Below are positions 42,350-54,700 of a stretch of 64,000 bases of DNA, in pieces. Made by a program: the position numbers and the translations under genes. The notes under the pieces are model-generated. The model was not told where the DNA came from. It was given only the letters and a program-made list of their open reading frames with translations, and did no database searches. Each line of letters opens with the position of its first letter. Positions within the stretch are counted from its first letter, which is position 1. The stretch lies in contig CM067344.1 of NCBI GenBank assembly GCA_034190875.2, positions 74,107,178 to 74,171,177 on the forward strand. The letters run 5' to 3'. This DNA is from Urechis unicinctus. Its lineage: Eukaryota > Annelida > Polychaeta > Xenopneusta > Urechidae.

Positions 42350-44115
42350 TCACTGGTTAAATCGCTCTGTAACTCAAATTATATGGTTATGACACATTGA
42401 ACAATGATACTGCATAAGGTCAGGCTTGTTTTGCTTCGACTCCGCGCTGACCGGGGATTCCGCTGCTCAGCACACAGTATGTCCTGATGCACATGAGCAA
42501 ATGCGACCCACGTATGGATTATGTTGGATGCTTGGATTGGTACCGTCAAGTATTGATTTGAATGAACACGGTGTTTTGAGTGCAGTGTTGTACAGATACC
42601 GCCACATCTGCCTCCCATTGTGCTACCTGCTATTGGTTATAGTGGGCAGCTGGAAGCAGGTTAGGGTTGGGGGGTGGGGGGATGTACAATCGCATCCAAC
42701 GATTGGGCGCAAACTGCTTTGATAAGCGAGTTGAGTGACAAGCGATTGACAACAGATGTTTGTGGCGCGAACCCTTTATACGTCATGCTTATTGTCATAG
42801 CCAACGTCGTCGTCATTGACATCGTCATCATCTTAATCAACATCGTCATTATCACCATTATTATCACAATCAACATCGTCATCAGTTTCATCATCATATC
42901 AATATCGTCATCATAATTACAATTAGCATCATCATCATTAACATAATCATTATCATCATCATCATTAACATAATCATTAACATCATCATCATCATTAACA
43001 TCGACATAATCATTAACATCATCATCATCATCATCATCATTAACATCGTTATCATTTCAATCTTGGATTCGTTACCATAGACATTAATGCCAAATGAAGA
43101 ATCGTTTCGAAACGATCATAATTGCATTCCCGAGATCTACTCATGTTACCATATCTAATGAGAGTTTAATTGGTTGTCTATTGATTATCGAGTCGTAAAG
43201 CAAGCTTGCGTGTTGAAAGTGGTCTTCTGCTAACTGCGGGTTATTAGTGTTATGCGAGGTGAATAGCCATTCGGTAATTCCCATTGTAACGTAGTTATCC
43301 AAGCTGTGGCAATGCTTTCTTTGGTCGCCTTCAAACACACCAATAAACAATAGATCAATCATATTTTTATCTTGATCTTAACGTTAACCACACCATGCCA
43401 CCACACCATACAAACTCACATATCTGTTATGCAATCTAATGACATAAGTAATCCGATCAAATACGTTCACATGAAAACATATCAGTATCCATGCTCAATT
43501 TTATGATAACAACAGCTTCATCTGGGAGAATCAGATATAACAAGCGGACGGAGAAGTGGCAACTCTTCTGTTATTGAGCAATGGATCAGCAACAGGCGAT
43601 TTCAATGGAGAAAAATAATTACTGAACAGTTTTCGTGGTGGACAGCTCGGAATGCTTTCAAGGTCTGAACAGTCACGATAATCCTAAATACATAAAAGAT
43701 CTCGGTTTTCCCAATTGACAAACTTCCTTCATCATAACGTCCCGGCTCATCCATTCATTCTATGTGTTACATCTGTATGATTACAAACGCGGGCACTCGA
43801 GTCTTATAATGCCCCGCCTCGCAGACTGTTAATATGAACAAGCATTTATTTATATAAGCCGTAAGCAAGGTCGGGTATTTCAAGACTCGGGTGCACATTA
43901 GCTGTATCTGGGGTGATGAGAGCAGAATCAAAGTAAATGAAAGATTAGGAGATTCCGTGACAAAGGCATGTTGATCTTTCTTGTGTTGGAGAATAGGTGC
44001 AAATCAAATGTCGAGAGTGTTGATGTACTCATATCGTTATGTGTCCTGGGAACAAGGCAATCTGGCCGGACGACATGTCGTTTCGTGAAAAGGATCTAAC
44101 TTAAAAGACACTTGT
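42350..44115. other. Upstream of the TRIM-like gene; CAT-rich microsatellite, no exon resolved
   Basis: The missing 5' exon(s) of the TRIM-like gene may be here, but no RING-type Cys/His pattern was found. 42780-43050 is rich in ATC/CAT and AACAT repeats. Confidence 0.4.
42780..43050. repeat. (CAT)n-rich imperfect microsatellite
   Basis: CATCAT runs mixed with ATTAACAT and CGTCAT words over about 270 bases. Confidence 0.85.
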
Positions 44116-45297
44116 TTAAGCGGGTAATGCCTGTCAGCTGAGCCATGTACCACACTAGGCCACTCTGACTCAAGTAAAGCCTGTCAGCTGAGCCTGTCAA
44201 CTGAGCCGTGTACCACGCTTCGCCACTCTGACTCAAGTAATGCCTGTCAGCTGAGCCGTGTACCACGCTACGCCACTCTGACTCATGCCTGTCAGCTGAG
44301 CCGTGTACCACGCTCGCCACTCTGTGACTCAACTCAAGTAAAGCCTGTCAGCTGAGCCGTGTCAGCTGAGCCTGTCACAGCTGAGCCGTGTACCACGCTA
44401 CGCCACTCTGACTCAAGTAATGCCTGTCAGCTGAGCCGTGTACCACGCTACGCCACTCTGACTCAAGTAATGCCTGTCAGCTGAGCCGTGTACCACGCTA
44501 CGCCACTCTGACTCAAGTAATGCCTGTCAGCTGAGCCGTGTACCACGCTACGCCACTCTGACTCAAGTAATGCCTGTCAGCTGAGCCGTGTACCACGCTA
44601 CGCCACTCTGACTCAAGTAATGCCTGTCAGCTGAGCCCACTCTGACTCTCTGACTCAAGTAATGCCTGTCAGCTGAGCCGTGTACCACGCTACGCCACTC
44701 TGACTCAAGTAATGCCTGTCAGCTGAGCCGTGTACCACGCTACGCCACTCTGACTCAAGTAATGCCTGTCAGCTGAGCCGTGTACGCCACGACTCTTCGC
44801 CACTCTACGCCACTCTGACTCAAGTAATGCCTGTCAGCTGAGCCGTGTACCACGCTACGCCACTCTGACTCAAGTAATGCCTGTCAGCTGAGCCGTGTGC
44901 TACGCCACTCGACTCAAGTAATGCCTGTCAGCTGACTACCACGCTGACTCTGACTCAAGTAATGCCTGTCAGCTGAGCCGTGTACCACGCTACGCCACTC
45001 TGACTCAAGTAATGCCTGTCAGCTGAGCCGTGTACCACGCTACGCCACTCTGACTCAAGTAATGCCTGTCAGCTGAGCCGTGTACCACGCTACGCCACTC
45101 TGACTCAAGTAATGCCTGCGTGTACCACGCTACGCCACTCTGACTCAAGTAATGCCTGTCAGCTGAGCCGTGTACCACACTACGCCACTCTGACTCAAGT
45201 AATGCCTGACAGCTGAGCCGTGTAACACGCTACGCCACTCTCACTCAAGTAATGCCTGTCAGCTGAGCCGTGTACCACACTACGCCACTCTGCCTGT
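44116..45297. repeat. 50-bp minisatellite, about 23 copies, with an AP-1 heptamer per unit
   Basis: The unit reads TGACTCAAGTAATGCCTGTC then AGCTGAGCCGTGTACCACGC then TACGCCACTC. Most copies are identical; several are truncated or rearranged (44140-44400, 44630-44660, 44780-44940). Each unit carries TGACTCA, the AP-1/TRE consensus, and a CAGCTG E-box (GTCAGCTGAG). Confidence 0.95.
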
Positions 45298-45589
45298 AAG
45301 TGAGCAACATAGCTCTCCCTCAAGGCGTTTTTGGATGTTGTGCTGGATGCATGTTAGGATCATACAGGTCAGGGTTAATGTGAGGATTATTCAGTCCGTC
45401 AAATATTTCATTTATTATGACTGACTAACAAAATGAAGGTAAGAATGTCAATCGCAGTACTCATTCAATAAGCAGGTGATTGTTAAAATATCAAATTGTC
45501 AGGTGTTTAGGAAAAACAGACACATGTTCCTCTTCTGTATCCTTCTGTATTGTGATGCCTTGATGGTTATTCAGGTGGGTCGTCGCTTT

Positions 45590-45905
45590 CAGTAACATTA
45601 TGGTTATATATTCATGGAAAGTGGTTGTTGCTGTCAATGACAGTATGGACATTCTGTATCTTGAATCAGGGGGTTTGTTGCTTTTAATGACCAAATGGTT
45701 ATATCTTCATGAAGTGTGGTTGTTGCTTTTTATGATAAAATGGTTGTATCTCCATTCAGTAGGGTTTCAACTTACTATGGCAATATCCTTATATGTTTAT
45801 TCATAGTGAAGAACTTGATGTATATATCTTCATGTAGTGGGGTTGTGGATTTCAATGACCCAAAGTTTATATATCCATGGAGTGGGGTTACATTCCTCAA
45901 TCTAA
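45590..45905. repeat. Degenerate tandem repeat of about 55-65 bp
   Basis: Repeated phrases such as ATGGTTATATCTTCATG, AGTGTGGTTGTTGCTTT and TCAATGACC occur four to five times with substantial drift. Confidence 0.6.
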
Positions 45906-45992
45906 TGATGGTTATAAAATCATTTGTCTCAGAGATGTTACATCATTGCAGGGACAAAGGAGCAGACACAACCATACAGGAGCAAAACAACA

Positions 45993-45998
45993 TTTATT
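45993..45998 (-). terminator. Poly(A) signal of the Ig-receptor gene (inferred)
   Basis: TTTATT on plus reads AATAAA on minus, followed on that strand by TGTTGTTTTG and TGTGTCTG (GT-rich). It is about 2.4 kb below the distal stop codon with no gene between, so it may be the end of a long 3' UTR. Confidence 0.45.
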
Positions 45999-48390
45999 GA
46001 CTCGAACAAGAAAATGCAAGTATCATAAACTGCCTTCAATATCTGTCTGACTAACACCTTTAGAAAACAGGTAGGGTTAGTAACAGAAATATTTGATCAC
46101 TTGGATAAACAATTTTTCCTGTTATTCTCCATGAAAAATATATAAAAATATCAACCAATTTAAAAACTGTGAAAAATTAAACTTTAAACCCAACAAACAA
46201 TATTCATACAGCCATCACAATAGCTTTAAAAGCAAAGACTCCTTTTGTACAACAGAAAAGGTTTGTAAACTTGACTGGATTCCTATTCATTGTACATTGT
46301 TATATCAATGAATTGTGTTATCTTAACTGGCCTACATGCATCCCACAAATTATCCTCAGCATGGTTTGTGCACTTCTCTAGGATACAAGTTGTAGAACAA
46401 GAAACTTATACATGAGAGTATATATAACAAAAATTTTACTTTAATATAAGTAACCCATACTAACACTAGACTGTTTGTGATACATATAGTTAATGTAGTG
46501 CTCCACTAGTTCAAGCCTTTGGTGTGAAAAATACTTACAAATAGTAAAAACATGGACTCAATGGCACCTTGACAAACATAGAAAGCATATAAAAAGACAA
46601 TAACACAATTTCTGCAGTGACATACCAGGTTTCTTAATTGCTCCAGATGAAGCAACTTGTACAAGTCTCAACAAAGACAAGCACAGAGCAAACACCGGGG
46701 GGATAGCTGGCCACTTGGAAGTTAATGGAAGGCAGATAACACAGCTAGTGAACACAAGCTACATACCAATTACTGAGCAATACTAAATACTAGCATTAAT
46801 CACAGAGCAATACACAATGCTAACAGAGGAACTTCTGATCAACAGACAATGCTAGCATGAGTTACAGTGCAATTACTGATCAACATACTGCTAGCATGAG
46901 GCACAGTGCAACTAATGATCAATAAACAATGCTAGCACGAGGTATAGTGAAACTACTGATCAACAGACAATGCTAGCATGAGGCACAGTGCAACTACTGA
47001 TCAATAGACAATGCTAGCATGAGGCACAGTGCAACTAATGATCAAAAGACAATGCTAGCACAAGGTATAGTGAAACTACTGATCAATAGTCAATGCTAGC
47101 ATGAGGCACAGTGCAACTAGTGATCAATACACAATACTAGCTGAGCTAACACATTGCCAAAATAAGCAACAAACAATCTCAGGAGCAACATTCACTAAAG
47201 TGAGGCATGTTATGGGCTATCCAACATCACACCCGCATTGGTCAACAGAATCACAGCTCAACTACATTTTAACAAGTACCTCACAAGCAAGACTTAAACA
47301 AACTTGAATTCAGTTCATGTGACTTGGCCTTGTAGAGCCAGTAGTCACAACGGGGCTCCGTTAAACCATTGACAACAACTTATCCACCAACCTCCTCAGA
47401 TAAACAATACCTGACAATGTGTGATGAATCAGTTACAATGGAAAGTATACTCTTTGTTTTTTTGATTCACATCCCCCTCTATCAACCATCTGCTTATTGA
47501 ACTGTTACTATAATCCTGGTCATCACTGGAATTCTCTCATTCGTAGCACCATGAATTGTGGTTAGCTCCACAGCAATACTAAGTCTTACAAGACAGTCAT
47601 CCCAGGCCCGCTGCACAGCTCACTTAGCCCTGTATAAAAGCAGTTACACACACCTAGTGTGATCATACACCAATGTTCAATGTAAACACATGCCCTGACA
47701 AAACTAACAAGCTCACTGTTCTTCAGCATATAAGCACATATCACATCAGCAGTACATGTGATTGGGTAACAGTCACACCAATAATCTGACACATACTTAT
47801 CCCACTCACTACATAAAGTGCACAATATGTTAAAGTGCAGAAAAGGAATGTGTATGTTCATAAATGATACACTACTAATTACACACCTACTACATGCTTA
47901 ACTTGTAAGGGGTGAGAGTATCATGCCATAGATGTAATGGAAATGGTTTAAGTAGAGAACGAACTGAGGGCAAGCAATGTTGTGAGGTCATGCCGGAGGT
48001 CAGCGGTTGTTGCTGATACAGGCAGGTCGGGGGAAGGGACAGAAACCAGAGATTCTTCAACACTTTGAGTCATGGTGAATGTTTTCATGTGTAAGCAGTA
48101 GAAGCTCTGCTCGAGCCACCAGCCACTGGAATGCATGTCCCCCGCCAACAAGCTAGAGTTGAGGTACAGTATAGAATAGCAGGTGACAGCTAGTCAATAC
48201 ACTCAGCATGACATAATCCCTCCTCACATCCCAGACTTGCATTGAAACACATCTAAAGGCTCCACTGCATTCAGTAGAGGAACAATAAATAAAGCCTTGG
48301 TTGCGCTTGACTTGCAGGCTGACTAGACTTAACGAGGTTAACGACAGGATGTCACAGCACGCTGTTGGTCGCGGTGACAGGGGTCAGAAT
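45999..48390 (-). other. Probable 3' UTR/3' flank of the Ig-receptor gene
   Basis: No recognised domain. A 67-codon frame at 48151-47948 (minus) ends in a stop and follows a weak acceptor; it could be another terminal exon, but has no features. A 41-bp minisatellite lies inside. Confidence 0.35.
46780..47155. repeat. 41-bp minisatellite, about 8-9 copies
   Basis: The unit is CAACTACTGATCAACAGACA then ATGCTAGCATGAGGCACAGTG, with drift at both edges. It contains GCTAGC and TGATCA palindromes. Confidence 0.9.
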
Positions 48391-48756
48391 TCACACGTGA
48401 CACTCGGCTTGGATACTGTTCTCCTTTTTTAACTGACGCTTTACACTTCGCTCCTCTTTCTCCTCGCTGCCGACACACCAGGTCAATGAGTTCATACATT
48501 GGGATAACATGACAGACACTTGTAATCGCGTGATTAATATGGATGTCATTAGAGTTTTCTTTTAGGGTCTCCATCAGATAAACCTTTATAGTAAGAGCCA
48601 GTAGGATCATTCATCCATTATTGATTCACACCTCCCAAGTTAATTGGTAATGTCAAATTGAACTCAATATGAAGGAGACAAAGAGGAGGACTCACTAGCC
48701 ACTGTCATCCGAGTCATAATCTTCATTACAGCCGAAGTGGCGCTCTCTCTCACGCA
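48391..48756 (-). CDS. Distal cytoplasmic-tail exons of the Ig receptor
   Basis: 48756-48696 enters in phase 1 and reads VRERERHFGCNEDYDSDDSG; 48466-48391 continues in phase with an acidic/basic stretch YEEKEERSVKRQLKKENS and ends at TGA. Acceptors TGTGTAG and TGTCGGCAG and donor TA|gtgagt are good. These exons would give a charged tail of about 57 residues after the membrane segment. The domain is not recognised; it lacks the FIGQY ankyrin motif of L1 proteins. Confidence 0.6.
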
Positions 48757-51700
48757 CTACACAGGTAACGATTGACAAGAATGGTCAGATGAACAGATTG
48801 TCTTGGAGCAGCAGAGGCAGTCATTGACTTGATAGATGCCACTGATGTCATACAACACATTAGAAGGAGATGACTTGTCTACATTATGAGGCCCACATAA
48901 CACACTAGTGTTGGTGTGCCGTTCAACTTACACTGATGGTAAGTCTCACCATGATAAGATCATTCACATGGATGGTAAGTCTCACCATGATAAGATCACT
49001 CACATGGATGGTAAGTCTCACCATGATAAGATCACTTTCTTGGATGGTAAGTCTCACCATAATAAGATCACTTTCTTGGATGGTAAGTCTCACCATAATA
49101 ATATCACTTTCTTGGATGGTAAGTCTCACCATGATAAGATCACTCACATGGATGGTAAGTCTCACCATGATAAGATCACTCACTCACTTGGATGGTAAGT
49201 CTCAACGTGATAAGATCACTCACATGGATGGTAAGTCTCATCGTGATAAGATCACTCACATGGATGGTTAATCTCACCATGATAAGATCACTCATGTGGA
49301 TGGTAAGTCTCACCATGATAAGATTTACTCACATGGATGGTAAGTCTCACCGTGATAAGATCACTCACATGGATGGTTTGTCTCACCATGATAAGATCAC
49401 TCACGTGGATGGTAAGTCTCACCGTGATAAGATCACTCACATGGATGGTTAGTCTCACAATGATAAGATCACTCATATGGATGGTAAGTCTCACCATGAT
49501 AAGATCACTTTCTTGGATGGTAAGTCTCACCATGATAAGATCACTCCTTGGATGGTAAGTCTCACCATGATAAGATCACTCACATGGATGGTAAGTCTCA
49601 CCATGATAAGATCACTCACATGGATGGTAAGTCTCACCGTGAAAAGATCACTTACATGGATGGTAAGTCTTACCATGATAAGATCCCTCATATGGATGGT
49701 AAGTCTCACCATGAAAAGATAAGTTTCTTGGATGGTAAGTCTCATCGTAATAAGATCACTTTCTTGGATGGTAAGTCTCACCATGATAAGATCACTCACT
49801 CACTTGGATAGTAAGTCTCAACGTGATAAGATCACTCACATGGATGGTAAGTCTCATCGTGATAAGATCACTCACATGGATGGTTAGTCTCACAATGATA
49901 AGATCACTCACATGGATGGTAAGTCTCACCATGATAAGATCACTCACACGGATGGATGGTGATAAGATCTCACATGGATGGTAAGTCTCACCGTGATAAG
50001 ATCACTCACATGGATAGTTAGTCTCACCATGATAAGATCACTCAGGTGGATGGTAAGTCTCACCGTGATAAGATCATTCACATAGATGGTTAGTCTCACC
50101 ATGATAAGATCACTCACATGGATAGTTAGTCTCACCATGATAAGATCACTCACGTGGATGGTAAGTCTCACCATGATAAGATCACTTTCTTGGATGGTAA
50201 GTCTCACCATGAAAAGATCACTCACATGGATGGTAAGTCTCACCATGATAAGATCACTCACATGGGATGGTCAAGTCTCACCATGATAAGATCACTCACA
50301 TGGATGGTAAGTCTCACCATGATAAGATCACTCACATGGATGGTAAGTCTCACCATGATAAGATGGTAAGTCTCACTCAAGTCTCACCATGATAAGATCA
50401 CTCACGTGGATGGTAAGTCTCACCATGATAATGGATCAGTCTCACCATGATAAGGATGGTAAGTCACCATGATAAGATCACTCACATGGATGGTAAGTCT
50501 CACCATGATAAGATCACTCACATGGATGGTAAGTCTCACCATGATAAGATCACTCACATGGATGGTAAGTCTCACCATGATAAGATCACTCACATGGATG
50601 GTAAGTCTCACCATGAATAAGATCACTCACATGGATGGTAAGTCTCACCATGATAAGAGATCACTCATATGGATGGTAAGTCTCACATGATGGTAAGATA
50701 AGATCACTCACATGGATGGTAAGTCTCACGTGATAAGATCACTGATAAGATCACTCACATGGATGGTAAGTCTCACCATGATAAGATCACTCACTTGGAT
50801 GGTAAGTCTCACCGTGATAAGATCACTCACATGGATGGTAAGTCTCACATGGATATGGATGGTAAGTCTCACCATGATAAGATCACTCACATGGATGGTC
50901 ACCACTCACATGGATGATAAGATAAGATCACTCATATGGATGGTAAGTCTCACCATGATAAGATCAAGATCACTCACACTCACATGGATGGGTCACCATG
51001 ATAAGTCTCTCCATGATAAGTCTCATGATAAGATCACTCATGATAAGATCACTATGGATGGTAAGTCTCACATGATAAGATCACTCACATGGATGGTAAG
51101 TCTCACCATGATAAGATCACTCACACGGATGGATGGTAAGTCTCACCATGATAAGATCAGATCACTCAGTAAGTCTCAAGATAAGATCACTCACATGGAT
51201 GGTAAGTCTCACCATGATAAGATCACTCACTCACTTGGATGGTAAGTCTCAACATGATAAGATCACTTATGTGGATGATAAGATCACTCACATGGATGGT
51301 AAGTCTCACCATGATAAGATCACTCACATGGATGGTAAGTCTCACCATGATAAGATCACATGGATGGTAAGTCTCACCGTGATAAGATCACTCACATGGA
51401 TGGTAAGATCACTCACATGGATGGTAGTCTCACCATGATAAGATCACTCAGATGGATGGTAAGTCTCAACAAGTCTCACCGTGATAAGATCACTCACATG
51501 GATGGTAAGTCTCACCATGATAAGATCACTTTCTTGGATGGTAAGTCTCAACATGATAAGATCACTCACATGGATGGTAAGTCTCACCATGATAAGATCA
51601 CTCACATGGATGGTAAGTCTCACCATGATAAGATCACTCACATGGATGGTAAGTCTCACCATGATAAGATCACTCACTCACTTGGATGGTAAGTCTCACA

Positions 51701-54700
51701 ATGATAAGATCACTCACTCACTTGGATGGTAAGTCTCACCATGATAAGATCACTCACTTGGATGGTAAGTCTCACATGGATGGTAAGTCCTACCCATGAT
51801 CAAGATCACTCTCACTTGGATGGTAAGTCTCACCATGATAAGATCACTCATATGGATAGTAAGTCTCACCATGATAAGATCACTCACATGGATGATTAGA
51901 ATTTCATAAGAAGATCATTCACATTGATAACAAAATCTCGTCAGGATTACATAACCCGTCTGGATTATGAGACTCATGATGACGAGACACCTGTACTGAA
52001 AGAGAAAGAAAAACTTTGATTTCATGATTGTAAGTTGAGTTTAAAGAAGTGACCTGGGTAGGATGACTTGGTGCCACACAGATGCAGGAAGACGAAGAGC
52101 AGCGCACCACCAACCAGCAGCAGGAAGGCCAGAGGAACCCCGATCTCCAGAGCCACGGCCCACGACGGGGTCACTCCACCAGAATCATCTGCAGCCCATT
52201 AATCACGTGATGTCAGATGGGGAACATTATCCCGGCCAATCAAAGTGATACATTATTTGGGTGTCTACTGAATCCGTTCCTGGAGTAAACTTGGTGGTTT
52301 GTTATGATAACACAGATACACTATGATCAAAAGGTATGAGTAAGGTAACATGAGAGGTGCATGTATGGATGAGATGTACCTGGAGCAGCCTCTCCTGACC
52401 ACTCCCCGCCATGGTTAGGAACATGCTCTGAATACAGAACATATCACAGCTCACTAGATGATGGCAACTCAAACTACTGTACAACTGACACTTACAAGCA
52501 GCCTCATATATAATCAAGGTAACATGAACCTGCAAGTGGAGTGGTGATGTGACTTTCATGGGAGTCATTCAGCTGAATCTGGGTTGACATGGCTGTTCGG
52601 ACTGTGGTGAACATGTTCTCTGTTGTTCCAATGTCATCATTGGAGAGGGTTGTAGGGGATGTAGTCTCTGTTTCTGAGCTGGTCTCCTTGACAACAGCTG
52701 TTGTAGTAACAGGATCTGTGAATAAGAGACCGATAAGAGCATCAGTTTATACAATTATCAACTACCATTAATACAGTGTGCTATTTGGGATAATGTTATG
52801 GATGCAATTAAATGAATGGATGTATAATAAAAGGTAGGCATTATGAAGAATGATGATGAAGCCAGGTAGGTAGATGTTAGGGTTCTTCACATCAAAATAG
52901 AATAAGCATCAGTGACATTCAGGGCAATAGATTTAGTTTTAACAATACAGAGACCCATACAAAAATAGAAGACAAAATATCACCACAAAGTGTTACCACC
53001 AGAAAGCTTTGATCAGCTGATTCTTGTTGTACCAGAAGGTTATGATAACCATATGATAACCATAACATACCTTGCACATAGAGGTAGAATGATACGAGGG
53101 AATAGCCATATGGGCTGGAGACATTGCAGGTGATGAGACCAGTGTGTTCTAGGGAGATGTTGCTGAGGAGAATCAATGAATCTTCCACCAACTGCCATTG
53201 TAACGAAGACACTGTAACACATCAAGTGACAATGGAGTCGATATCAACTGACCACATCATCTATCAGTATCAATGAGCAATCTTCATTATCGTATGAAAC
53301 CAGTCCCAATTAAAATGGGACTTGACACACTTATTAATAGCAATAGCACAAGCATCATCTATAAGCGTTCAGAAGTAGGTCACAAACTACTGACGATTGA
53401 GGGGGCGAGCATTGTAGAGCCAGTGGTAGGAGAGAGGAGGAGATCCACGGGCCAGACAAGCAACACGAGCGTCACCGCCCGTTACAGCCGTCACTGTCTC
53501 AAGACTACTGTTAGAGGAGCTATATGGCTGCGGGCGAACTGCAACAATTATAACAAAAGGTCAAAGGTCATGCAGAGCAGATTTTTTCCCAGTTTGCCAG
53601 GAGACATTAACATAAGCAGGGCCAATGGGTTATTTAGGGCACCTGGCTTGCTTATAAGAAAACGTACCATCAAAAGTACAAAACGGACAGAAGCTGCAGC
53701 AATGATATAAAGTTCTACTAAACAGCACAACTGATAATCACACATATCTTGGCTGATGGAGAGATAGACTGTAAGCAGGCAGTGAGCGAAGTGACTGACC
53801 ATATACAGTGAAGTTATGGAGTGCCGCGCTGGTACCGTAGCTGTTGGTGGCCTGACATTCATACTTTCCAGAATCCTTCTCCCGCACGTTGGTTAGGATG
53901 AGCTGACGGCCATGATCAGCTGTCTTCATATTGTCACTCAAACGACGAGACAGCATGCTCCATCCTACCTCAGATGATGGCCTACACCAGGCACGGTGCA
54001 TATGTTTTTAAATGGTTATATAAGTAGGCAATACATTCAACAAATAACAACACTTTGCTTTCAAGATTAGTCACCAGGGTGAACTGGATATCCTCTTGGT
54101 AAAATACCGTGACCAAATGGTTAAACATACAGAATATGTGCCAAATATTGATGCCATGGTTAAACATGAGTGTAGTTGTAATGATAACGTACACTCCATC
54201 GAAGAAGCATCGCAGGATGACTGTATCTCCTACAATGGGCGCAGCAGGTACTTGGGACTGGTAGAGCAGTGATGGGGGGCGCATTACTGGGTAGACACCT
54301 CATACACCACATAACACATTGTTGGTAAACCATGTAACCACACTACCAGCACAATATTATCATTCAGAAACATGGTTTCATGTTTTAACTACATGAAAAT
54401 CACTGATATATTACTACAACTACAAGGTTACTGAACTATATTCATGGTTACACCTCTGACATACACAGGTGGTTTCTTAGTAATCAACAGAGCAACAAGA
54501 ATGATATGTAACATGCTTGGTACGTACTGTTTTGCACCGTGAGATGTGAGTAGCTTCCACCAATGGATGTGCGCGTGACTGGGTTGTATGCTAAACATTT
54601 GTAGAGGCGGCCTCTAAGAGAATCTATCTTTTCCACGTGCAACAGGACCAGACTACCTGAAGCGCACGTAATACTGCCCATAACATGTGAAGCCAACCAG

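Noticed and set aside
48908..51732. Long open frames of 12-residue repeats (for example WMVSLTMIRSLT) on both strands, up to 177 codons
   Set aside because: The 36-bp unit is a multiple of three and has few stops, so several frames on both strands are open at once; frames break wherever a unit is truncated. The array lies within an intron of a well-supported gene.
48930..51895. CRISPR-like array (36-bp repeats)
   Set aside because: Units are directly adjacent without unique spacers, and the genome is eukaryotic.
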